Below are positions 34,897 through 46,800 of a stretch of 64,000 bases of DNA, piece after piece; position 1 is the first letter of the stretch; each line of letters opens with the position of its first letter. Source of the DNA: Heterohyrax brucei (Eukaryota; Chordata; Mammalia; Hyracoidea; Procaviidae); the NCBI GenBank assembly GCA_028571685.1, contig CM053142.1:124426796-124490795 (forward strand). Reading direction: 5' to 3'. The position numbers and the translations under genes are program-made. Below the pieces are notes generated by a model. That model saw nothing but the letters and a program-made list of their open reading frames with translations. It searched no databases and was not told the DNA's origin.

Positions 34897-37800
34897 TTAC
34901 ACTGAGAAAGATTTATTTCAAGGAAATGACTCCTGCATTTGTGGAAGTTGGCAAGTCCCAAATCTGTGGGCCAGACATCAGGCTGGAGGCTTTTCTTAAC
35001 TCATGTGGTTGCAGGGGCTGACGAACCCAGAAATAGTAGGTCAGATGGCAGGCTGCTGGGTTATGTCCCAAGAACCAAAGGTCAGATGATGCCAGGTGGG
35101 ATACAGGATTGAGAGAGAGAGAGAGAGAGAGAGAGAGCCTTGCCGGAGCATCCATGTGTATTGGAGGCAGGCCACACCCTCAGGAAGCTTCCCTTACATC
35201 ACTTAACATAACGGAGGATGATTACGTAATACCGAGAATCAAGGCCTACCCACGTTGGTGGATAACATTAACCATCACAGATGCTTTTTGTTTCTACATA
35301 ATTATCTGATTTCTTTTGTTGCTCACATTTTAGAAAGCTGTTTTCATTCTACATAGTTAATAAACATTCATTTTTATTTTCTTTTAGTTTAATTTCCACC
35401 CCCAAATTAGTAATGTATGGTACAATGTGAAGATTTAGATTTTTTCTTTTGCAAAATTACTAACCAGTTGTACCAACATCATTTGCTGAATAATTGTTCC
35501 CTGTTCTACAATGTGCCTTTGATATAAAACTGCCTGTGCTTTTTTTGCCTCATATTCTTGAATCAATTAAATATTTATTTATATCTTTTGAACCCAGTAG
35601 AAGTTTTTTGTTTTTTTTTTAATTTTTCTTAGAAATATTAGTCTTCCTTGTATCTAGATTTTAAACATTTTGAGGATAGAAATCGTTGCTAAATCACATT
35701 TTATTTCTTTCATAGAAATTAAAATTTCTTTACTGATTGTTAAATTTATCACAACAAAACTTTTATTAACCCCTGTTAATGTATTCATAGTGGGGTATCC
35801 TAGTTTAATTCTTTTTTTCCAGGATAAAAACTACAATTATGCAGTGAAACTGCTCAGAGCAAGGAAACCCCTAGGATATGGGGACCTCTGGATCTCTTTC
35901 AGGTGTGTGAAAGTGCATCATTTGATCTCACAGTCATGTAGATTGGAAATGCAGTACTTTTCAAACACATGGTGTTGCTCTATTAAAAAGAGTTATGCTT
36001 ATTAGAGGACTTAATGTAGAAAATAATTTTTTCCTTTTCTTAACCCCAGCAACATTTTTATAAAGTTTGATTGAAGGGTCAGTGATTTTCATTGCTTTTT
36101 CTGGATGATATATAAAATGGTTAAAGAGAAATGTCTTTATATTACTGTACAGCTTTTACTTTTGCCTTAGGAGGGTTTTGTATAAAGCTACTTTTTTATA
36201 GCATTTTGTCTCCAATTTCCGCTTCTAAAGACTACTATCATTTTTTAGGAAGCAACCACTCAAAGCCGCCCCCCCTCAAGTTCTTTCTTGCAGCGAATTT
36301 TGATCTAGATATGGTGTATGTATTTTTCCTTTTTAGGCTGTTTCACAATATATAGAGCAGTAGGTTTTTAAAATTATTTTCTTGATCATCAACTCTAGAT
36401 AACAGAGAAACTTCCTTTTTGACCTTTATATTTTCATGTAAACTGAGAAGGGGAAAAAGTAGGAAGGAGAAAGGAATAAATTTTGATTTCTTTAAGCTAC
36501 ATTAAACTTTTTACAAGTTATATTTATTATTACTTTAAGTTGATCCTAGTTTCATAAACCAAAATTATTCAGCATTTTGCTATGAATACCTTTTTTTTAT
36601 TGATTACAGATACATGCTTTCTTTTGTTGTTATTGTTTTACATCCCTAAAATACAAGTACGAGTCTTACAGTTGATAGCATCTTAGAATCACTGGGGGCC
36701 GGCCAGGTGGTGGTGTAGTTATCTTTACTGGTTCTCGGCATTATCATAGCTGATTATATAATTGTCACATCAGTTGAGTTATGTGTATTGTTGCTACTAC
36801 AGATGTTAAATTTAAAATGTCACCCTGGTTGTTACATAAAATTTTCCTGTTAATATTTTATAGTAAGATCAAGAAAGGGCCAACATCAAGTCATGTACAA
36901 TTTGTGTCAGTGGCTTAGAAGAGAACCCGAGAGACAGTAGTGAAATATTCTTTCAAAAAATGATGCTCTTGATGGGTTAAAGAATGAAATTATGAAGAAA
37001 AAATTTAAGTGATTGAAAAGCTTATGTCATACTTAAATGGCACTAGTTTTTTTAATTCACGATATATTTCTGATATGTCTTAACACTGGTAACATTGTAG
37101 ACTGTAATAATTTGTTTTTATTTTTGATTAATCATGACAGGATCCCTTTCCTTTTTTTCTGAAGACTTTAGGCAGAATACTTTAAAGTAAACATCACTGG
37201 TTCTTTTTTGACACTTTTGACTTCTGTTTCCATTAGAGTGCTGTTTACCATAAAGAGTAGCAACACGATGTTGTAGGAAGATATGGAACCTGGAGTTGGA
37301 CCTATTTTCAGATTCTGGCTTTACTAACTACTTAACCGTGTCACTTGGGCCAAATCAGGTCTTGGGCCACTATAAACTCTGTAGGATTATTGTGGTGAGC
37401 AAATGAGAAACACATGTTATCATCATAAAAATTGCAGACATACCTTGCTACTACTGAACGCTTTGTATTTGACTGATAATAATAAAGAATGTTCAGTGAA
37501 GGTAGGGCTAGCCTTTATAGACTGGTGGTATGGTAGGCATTTAACCACTGTTTGTTTCATAATAGTGTTTCTTTTTTGAACTTTATAAATCACCATTTAA
37601 TTATTCATATCAGTGGTTTGAGACATTGTTCTACATCTGTAAAATCCTTGTACACAAAACAGTAAGGAAATGAGAGGGAACACTTTTGGAAACATATTTC
37701 TTTGCCAGTCATATTTGCCATTTGTTAGATCTGCTGAATCAGTAATCTGTGCTGGTATACTGAGGAACTTTGTTCAGCTTACTGTAATAGGACACTGTAG

Positions 37801-40800
37801 TCTTTATTTGTCATAAATAAAGGGAGCTTTGGGACATATAAGGTGGGGATTTACGTGATAAAATTAATGCTGATTTTATAATTTTAAGTGATTCTGAATG
37901 ATGTTTTCTAAGTTTCTTTTGGGAAAAAAACAATTTAAAAAAACTTAGATTTGTATGTCTTTTTTACATGTCTTGCCTCAGTAATTAATTGATGGATTTA
38001 GTACCTTTGAAAACACACCAACACATGTTCAGTGTTCTCTTGACTTAAAATCACATGTTATTTATTCAAATTTCCTGAGGATGACAAAGCTGTCTTACTC
38101 ATCTTTGGGTAGCCATTCAGTAAGTGTGTATTGATTTAATTTTATTCTGTAAATTTAATTATGTATGATTCAGGTTTGTGCATTTCTCTATCCTCATATA
38201 ATTTTGTTGCCACTCAAACTTCCCGAAGAGTTGGCTCAGTAGAAGGAATTACATTAAGGTTTGGAATTACAGCATACACATGTAATTAAAGTAATGTTTT
38301 AGTAATAAGAACATTGTTAGTTTTTAATGAGTTGTGTTTACTCCTTGAAGAAAAAATATTGCTATACAAATTCAAGGCATATGATAAAATTTTAGGGAGC
38401 TTCTGAATATCATTCACAAATGTATTGGGGTGATATATGTATGTATACTATTTTAAATTACTGTTTCTGTTCTGGGGTATAAATTCTTATTCATAATGTA
38501 CTGTAAGAAATAGAGTGCCTCTCTGAGGCAGGGTAAAAATTCTGAGACCCTTAGAATTTACAGCTGAAGATGAAGGAGAACCGAAGGACAGAGTGTTGGG
38601 AGAAAGATAGGAAAGCTGTAGTTAAGGGCTGTTTTTATGTATCTGCAGTTTCTAGCTAAAGTATTTTAACTTTCACAGCAGGACTTGTATTTTGGTGTTT
38701 ATTTTCCATAAAGCAGTTCTTACTAAGATTGCTGTTATTGGATATAATTTATACAAAGTACCTATTCTGGATTATGAATTAAATTTAATAACTTACTTTA
38801 TGTGTATTCTAAAGCATTGAAAGAGAACAGCTCAGAAGTTGTTCAACCTTTTTTAATGGGTTGTGGAACCAAGGAACCGAAGATCACTCAGCTGTGTCTG
38901 GCAGCCATTCAGAGACTAATGTCACATGAAGTCGTGTCTGAGGTAATAAAAAGATTTTTATCTCAGATGTGCACCTAAAAATAGAATCAGGAATTTTTAT
39001 TAGGAGAGTATAAAACATATTGATGTTTAATGTCAGTTTTGCTAACAATGTGTTTGAAGGAAACTTCTTAATTAGAAAACGCTGCCAAACTTTCTAATTG
39101 TTAAACACTTTAAAAATAATGAATAAAGACGAAGTGTGTTTCCTCAAGTCGTTTGTAATCTAAGAAGTCATGGTTCAGTAATACAGATGACACTTTTGAG
39201 ATTCAAGCAAATTTTCAGTGTTACTGCATGGTTATTTAATGTAATTCAGAAATTTTAACAAAATGGTAGGAGGGGAAATTATTGGTTTATTTCCTAGATC
39301 ATCTGACTTCGTGATTTGTTGTTTCTTAACTTTAGTGCATTGTTTGTATCTCACCTTAGGATGGTAAAGCAGGAAAAAAAATCACCCTGTAAATTTGTAC
39401 TCTGATTTCAAATTTAGTGATGGTACCTTAATCCTGTACTCTGTATGGTGCTATAATACCAGAAACCAAACCCACTGCTGTTGAGTCAATTCTGACTTAC
39501 AGCGACTCTATAGAACAGAGTACAACTGCCTCATAGAGTTTCCAGGGAGCACCTGGTAGATTTGAACTGCTGACCTTTTTGGTTAACATACATAGCACTT
39601 AATCACTATGCCACCAGGGTTTTCAAGACACTATAATACAAACCCACTGATGTCAAGTGGATTCTGACTCACAGCAACCCTGTAGAACAGATTAGAACTG
39701 CTCCATAGAGTTTCTGAGGAGCGCCTGGTGCATTTGAACTGCTGACTTTTGGCTTAGCGAAAGTACCACTCACACTCTGCCACCAGGGTTTCCAAGGTAA
39801 TGTAATAGAAGTGATAACTTCTTTCCTTGTAGTACAGAGTCCTAGACAGTGTCAGATTTAATTGAGTTTATAAGTGTGTTGTCAAACTTTAAGTTGCATT
39901 TTGCTCCTTCAGTAACATGCTGTGGAAACTCGGGTGGTGTAGTGCTTGAGTGCTGCAGTTGTTAACCAGCAAGTCACCGGTTCACATCCCCCAGCTGCTC
40001 CCCCGAAGCTCTGTGGGGCAGTTCTCCTCTGTCCTGTAGGGTCACTGTGAGTGGGAAGCAACTCGATGATACTAGGTTTGGCTTTTCGGTGTATAATATA
40101 TGGGGGAAATGACAAATTATATGGGGGAAATGACAAATGACCAGTAACAGAGTAAGTTAATTCAAGTATGTCCATATTATTTATAAACATCCAAATAAAA
40201 TACACTCCTATTATTGTAGAAATGAACTTTGATTTTTAACTAGGTATTTCAGAACTGCATCCTGCTATTTGAGTATATGCAAGTGGCATATTACATTTTA
40301 AATTTAAATTTTAAATTTAAATTTTTCTTTTTTAAAAAGAAAATTAATTTATTTCATGTCTTAAGTCAGCAGATCTAAAACCATGATTTTTATTTGTTGT
40401 GATCAAGTAATTCTGTCTAAAAGAGGGAAGGTTTGTGCACATTTTCTCACTCAGAGGTCTAAAAAATATTTTATTTTTTGACAGTAATTAAAATAATTAT
40501 TTTTCAGACTGCAGCTGGAAATATAATTAACATGCTTTGGCAGTTAATGGAAAACAGTCTTGAAGAACTTAAGCTGCTTCAGACAGTTCTTGTTCTTCTG
40601 ACAACCAATACAGTAGTTCATGATGAGGCGCTCTCAAAGGTAGGAAACCTGTTTGCAAAAATACATACCAGTTTTGAGCAGTGTTTGAGTAAATTCTCTG
40701 AGAGCAAATGTCTGGCACTGTTAGAAACAAAACCAGTTCCCTGTAGCTGTTGTGATGGTTGACATTCTGTATTAATAACTATCAGTCCCTTGTTTTCTCC

Positions 40801-43800
40801 AGATTAGAGCTCAGATCAGATTAGCTGCTTAAGTAATGCCCTTTGGACATAGCCAATAGGCTTAGTTACCAGTAGAAAAGAGAAAAATAGCTGAAGAATA
40901 GGAGTAGTGGGACAGGGAATTGAGAAAGAGAACATTTTGAGAGGTGTCAATGATCTGCAAAATTGCCTCAAGTAGTTAGGAGTCCCTATGATAGCCACCC
41001 CCTCTGTAAAAATAAATTTTTATGGATATGATATATAAACCACTTGAAATCTACTTGTGTCCCTTAAGTGGCTGGAAAGTCTTCTTTCAGCATTTAAGGT
41101 AGATAATTTGTATGTATGATACCTATTTTTCACTTCTTCCCTATTCCCACCTTCTTTGACAATATATAACAGCTGTTATTTATTTCACTCTTAAAAATAT
41201 TCTTTAATTATAAAATATTTCTAAAGCACAGAAAGTACAAAGAGTCTTCAATTAGTTATTTTTAAAAATTTCTTTGGACTTTCTGTAATAGTTCTATTAT
41301 AAACTGCATGGGTTACATCAGATAAAGATAATAGCCTTGTTCTTCATTCTTATTTCACACTAAATGAAACTTGATTTTTAGGCGATTGTTCTTTGTTTTC
41401 GACTACATTTCACGAAAGATAATATTACGAATAATACAGCTGCTGCTACAGTGCGACAAGTTGTTACTGTTGTTTTTGAGAGGATGGTTGCTGAAGATGA
41501 ACGAAACAAAGGTAATGCTTTTGATGGTGGCTGGGTCCCACCTACATGATTTTACTTTTATTGATGTTCATCCTTTGTCCTATGAATTTGGAGTACCCCA
41601 AAATTGTAATACATTAAAGATGTATCTCTTGTAACCTTGTTGTTGCTATTGTATGTTACTAACCATTGGTGCCTTATTTTCCCCAGTGACACTTTAACGC
41701 CCCATAATTTTATCACCCTAAGAGGTCGACCCTTCAGTTCTCCATATTCATTTCCAGTATGTATGCATAATTTCATGTTGAAGGGGAAGTTTTGCCTTTT
41801 TAAACAGAACATGGGATTGTATGTATTTTTCAGCGAATGTTACATTATGCATTATTTCATGTTATTTTATCTTCATAATTAAAATTTTCATGTTTACGTT
41901 GTATTTTGTAACTATTCTTTGACATAATAGTTGGCTGTTGGATGCACATTATATTCAGTGTTTTAGTTTTCCTATTTTGAATGTCTTCCTACATGTATTT
42001 TTTTCCATCTTTTGAATTATCTATTTAAGATAAATTCTGCAGAGTGGGCTCTGCTTGTGTGAATTTTTGTCTGTTTATTAACGTGTATTAAGAAAATTTA
42101 TATACTATAAAGATTAATATTGTTATATTTTCATCAAATACTTTATTGTAGTTTTTAACATCTTTTTGACTTTAGAAAGCTCCCTAAAACTTAGAAACAC
42201 ACCTTTTCAAAGATCCGACAGACAGTTCCTGTTTCTGTTATAACTTTTGTAATTTGACAACTTTTAGCACTATGTTTTTCATTTATCTTCTCTACTGAGT
42301 GAAAAGTAAAATTTTTCATGTGACCAGTTGAATAGATCACAAAAGATGCTACAATTCTGAGCAATCTATCTGCATCTGTAAACAAAAGATTGAACTGTTT
42401 TTTCCTTGCATACTTTATGTGTTTCCGTCTTTCACTGCATTTGATATGCTTTTGACAATGTTGGTACAAAAAATTGGAGTGCTGGTAACTAATAGTAATA
42501 CTGCCTGCTTCCGTAATTACTTCACTTTTCATGAAATTAACCATTAGTCAGTGGTCAGATTTTTCACATTTGTTTTCAGGCATACTTACCCATTGGTTGA
42601 TTAGAGTACTTCTTCTAACTTTTGTGTGTTGATTTTTCTGTATATTTCTTCAGAGAACAACCAGGTAGGATTATGGCAGTTGGGAATATTAAAGAATCGA
42701 CTCACAGCACACTACACTTAAAGTATTCATATTCATACTTAATAAACATAGGGCAATTTTCTAGTATGAGTATTTTATAAATCCAAATCATAATACAGTT
42801 CCTGTATTGATAGTTTAAGTTGAGGGTCCTTGAAGGCTAGTATTTCATTTTAATACTTTCTAATAAAGTAGAAAGTACTTAGAGTCTCTTTCAAGTAGTC
42901 AGTCAACATTTTTTGAAAAAAATAGGCTTTCATAATTTACAGGTAATGATGTATTATTACTATTCAAAGAAATGCTGAATCAGAAAATGCTAATGAATAC
43001 CTGTAACACTGACATAGTAATTGTGGCAGATCAAACAGTTAATTCTAGTGTATAGATTGTAAAATGATACAGTAATTAACTATGTGGCAAACTCTTGTGC
43101 GTTTGATTATTTGAGGGTACAAGGATTATGTGAATTTCAATTGATGAAAGAAGGTGTTGGAGAATGAGAGGTTGGGAAAATCAAATGTGTGGTGGACAAA
43201 GATACTAAGTTTGTTAAGGTGAATATAAATGAAGAAGAGTGACTTTCATGGCATTTTGTATAAAAATTAATCCCCAAATATTTTTTCACTTGGAGGCAAA
43301 GTTCTGAACTTAAAATTAAAGTCTATGATTCTATGAACACGTTTTGATTTTATATATAACTTTTAAATAGTACATATGATTTATTGTAGGGTATTATGAA
43401 CTCCTAAAACCCATCCTATTTTGCTTGCAGTTATTATAGAACAACCAGTACTGGTCCAAGGAAACAGTAATAGAAGATCTGTCAGTACCCTCAAACCTTG
43501 TGCTAAAGATGCATATATGCTTTTTCAGGTATTTCAGTTGAGAAAAATAATTTTAATTATAAAATTTTGTGTGAATATTTTGCAATTTTGTCTGATTTAA
43601 TTTTTCTTATGAAAATATGTTAAAAGTAGAATTAAAAGAAAGATGTTCCAACAAATTAAGAGCAGCTTCTGCATATACTGTATAATAGCTAATTAACTTG
43701 ATCAAGTGTTACAATTCACCTTAAGGATGGAGAACAAATTAAAGCTAGAACTAGTAATAGGTCTATTAGGAAAGACTACACTTACTCATGGGCTCACCAT

Positions 43801-46800
43801 GAGTTAGGTTGACTCAATGGCAACTGATTTTAAGGTTCCTGGATGGTGCAAATAGTTGCCCTGAAGTACTATTTGAAAGGTTGGTGGTTCAGCACCACCC
43901 AGTGATGTGGCAGAAGACAGGCTTGGTAATCTACTGCTGTAAGGTCACAGCCATTAAAAACCCTATGGAGTACAACTCTACCCGGAAACACTGGGACCAC
44001 CATGAGTAGGAATCCACTTGAGGACAGCTGTTTGTTTTTGGTTAGTGATGTAAAAAATAACTCCTTTAAAAGGAAATTTTGAATAAATTTTTGCTCTCTT
44101 TAATGTAACTTGATACCTAGTTTTTTTTATATCTCTTGTGAGTAAATCTTTTAAATAAAATAGATTCGTCTGTCCTGAAGATTTTATTAAAGAATTATTT
44201 TAAATGGATTTTCTTCAAAACAGTGTTAAAATAACCAGTTATGTGTGTATGCTGTACATTGTTAATGGTTATAAGAGTATCAAATGTTTACTTATTTGTC
44301 AAATACATACCTTGCCAAAATTAGTATTTCTGATGCTTAGTTTCTAAAGAGCCAAAATAACTATAAGAAGATAGAATTTTTCTTAATTTTGTCAATTGTG
44401 AGTTTTGAAAGACATATTTTATTCTGAACATGAAATTGTTTCATTTATTTTCCTCAGGACCTTTGTCAGTTGGTTAATGCTGATGCCCCTTATTGGCTAG
44501 TAGGCATGACAGAAATGACTCGGACATTTGGCCTCGAATTACTTGAGTCAGTCCTGAATGATTTTCCTCAAGTCTTTTTACAAGTAAGCAATCTGTAGTA
44601 TCTTGTAGAAAGATTAATATAAAAAGTTTTCCAGATACTGTTTCTTAAAGAAATAAGCATACATGTTTTCACAGTAGTAAATGAATTGTTGCCTCAGACT
44701 TTAAACATGTAACAATTTAGTTTTGTGTTACATTTTTTTAGTGCCTTAACATGAAATTTTAATAATAGAGAAAATCTTACAGAGTCTAGCCAGATGTTTC
44801 CCAACTTAGAGGTGTATGAAGGGATTATGGTCTATCAGTTATTTTTATAATGCTTAAAAGCCTAATAGAAATTGTATTGCTGATGCATACTGATGTGTGT
44901 AGCTATGTGTTTTAGGTAATTTAAATGGAAACAATAATTAAAAAATACTGTATGAAGTATGAAATGTTTCAAAACAGAAAGTTAATAGGGAAAAATGTAA
45001 GAAACAATTCAAACTTACCATTTTACTTGTAACAAACTGAAGTCCAGAAGTGAATCAATGACTTACAAAGACTTCCTTCGTTATTAGCAGATCTTGAATT
45101 AAAATCTTTCAACTACTGATTAAGTTCCTTCCCTGGCCATGCAGCCTCCCTTCATAATCTTGCTCTACTATTAAGTGTGTTTTAATACTAATAAATATGC
45201 TCTATCTATTAAATATGTAATTTGAGTGCCACAGTAGTGTAAGATGCTTTAACCTGAGTTGGGACTGAAATTTTTTTAATATGGTTCATCATTTTGGTAC
45301 ACACTAGGCCAACTATTAATGGTTTTAGTAATAATGAATGATATTAAGCAAGGATTTCCTTCCTTATAATAGGATAAGCAGTATTTAGATATGACTTCTC
45401 CAACCATTTTATGTAAATTGGTTGTTATAATAGCTGTAACTTTTTAAGTGCCTACTGGGTGCTATGACTGTGCTCTGTTTCTTAGATACCACATTAAGTT
45501 TAATTCTTATAAAATACCTGAGATGTTCCCTGAGGAAACTGAGACTTGAAGAGGGTTAGTTTGTCCAAGGTTGCATTGTTTATAAGTGCTAGAGTTGAAA
45601 TTGGAACCCATGTTGATCCAGATTCTAAATTCGTTTCTCCTCTCAACTCCTCATTTTCTTGTATAACCCACATCCTAGCCATCACTTTAAAAAATATATC
45701 CAAGTCCCGCTGACTTTGTGCTATTTCAATCACAGTTATGGTATTCTAAGCTACCATCACTCCATCAGAATTACTGCACTAGCTTCCTAATTGCTTTGCG
45801 GCACTTGCTTTGTTGTTGTCATTGTTAGGTACCATAGAGTCAGTTACAACTCATAGCAACCCTATGCACAACAGAATGAAACAGTGCCCAGTCTTGCGCT
45901 GTGTCCACAGTTGTTTTTGTGCTTAGCCCATTGTTGCAGCCACTGTGTCAGTCCATCTCATTGAGGGTCCTCATCTTTGTTGCTGACCCTCCACTCTACC
46001 AAGCATGATGTCCTTCTCCAGGGACTGATCCTTCCTGACAACATGTCCAAAATATGTAAGATGCAGTATTGCTGTCTTTGCATCCAGGGAGCTCTGTCTT
46101 CATACTTCTTCCAGAACAGATCTATTTGTTCTTTTGTCAGTCCACAGTACATTCAACATTCCTCTCCAACACCACAATTCAGAGGCATCAGTTCTTCTTC
46201 TGTCTTCCCTATTTGTTGTCTAGCTTTCACATGGATGTGATGCAATCGAAAATACGATGACTCAGGTCAGGTGCACTTAAGTCTTCAAGGTGACAGCCTT
46301 ACTTTTCAATACTTTAAAGAAATCCTTTGCAGTGGATTTTCTCAGTGCAATGCATCTTTTGATTTCTTGACTGCTTGTTCCTTGGGCGTTGATTGTGGAA
46401 CCAAGTGAAATGAAATACTTGACAACCTCAATCCTTTCTCCGTTTATCATAATGTTGCATACTGGTCCAGTTGTGAGGATTTTTGTTTCCTTGATGTTTA
46501 GGTGCAATCCATACTGAAGGCTGTGGTCTTTGATCTGTGTTGGTAAGTGTTTCAGATCTTCTTCACTTCCAGCAAGTAAGGTGGTGTCATCTGTGTAACA
46601 CAGGTTGTTAATGAGTCATTCTCCAATCCTGATGCCTCATTCTTCTTCATATAATCCAGCTCCTCAGATTATTTGCTTGACATACAGGTTGAAAAGGTGT
46701 GGTGAAAGGATACAACCCTGACACACATCTTTCCTGATTTTAGTCTTTCAGATCCCCTTGTTCTGTTAGTATGACTGCCTCTTGTTCCAGGTACGGATTC

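Larger units (their letters stand above)
34727..35281 (+). repeat. Old interspersed repeat expanded by dinucleotide tracts
   Basis: 'gcctgggttctctagaggtg' start, 'aagtcccaaatctgtgggcc' middle, 'aacattaaccatcacag' end: a widespread mammalian repeat whose family I cannot name. It contains two GT tracts (34766-34815, 34865-34894) and a GA tract (about 35110-35137). Confidence 0.6.
29352..38814 (+). other. MON2: MON2 intron 2 (9.5 kb)
   Basis: Less crowded with young repeats than intron 1. It holds a 21-base T run (29990-30010), AfroSINE remnants, two old interspersed repeats (33787-34311, 34727-35281) and an L1 scrap at about 35395-35600. A TA-rich tract lies at 31335-31372 and a MIR at 37255-37440. 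Between these, 30010-31230, 31770-33780, 35600-37250 and 37440-38800 are AT-rich with nothing I can assign. Confidence 0.85.
38943..40507 (+). other. MON2: MON2 intron 3
   Basis: 1.6 kb holding three AfroSINEs and, at 40294-40330, an AT palindrome-like run of 'tttaaattt'. The rest is unassigned. Confidence 0.9.

Noticed and set aside
40478..40762. An extended exon 4 reading through both splice sites.
   Set aside because: Canonical acceptor and donor at 40507/40508 and 40639/40640 give exact MON2 continuity with exons 3 and 5; the extension is intronic read-through.
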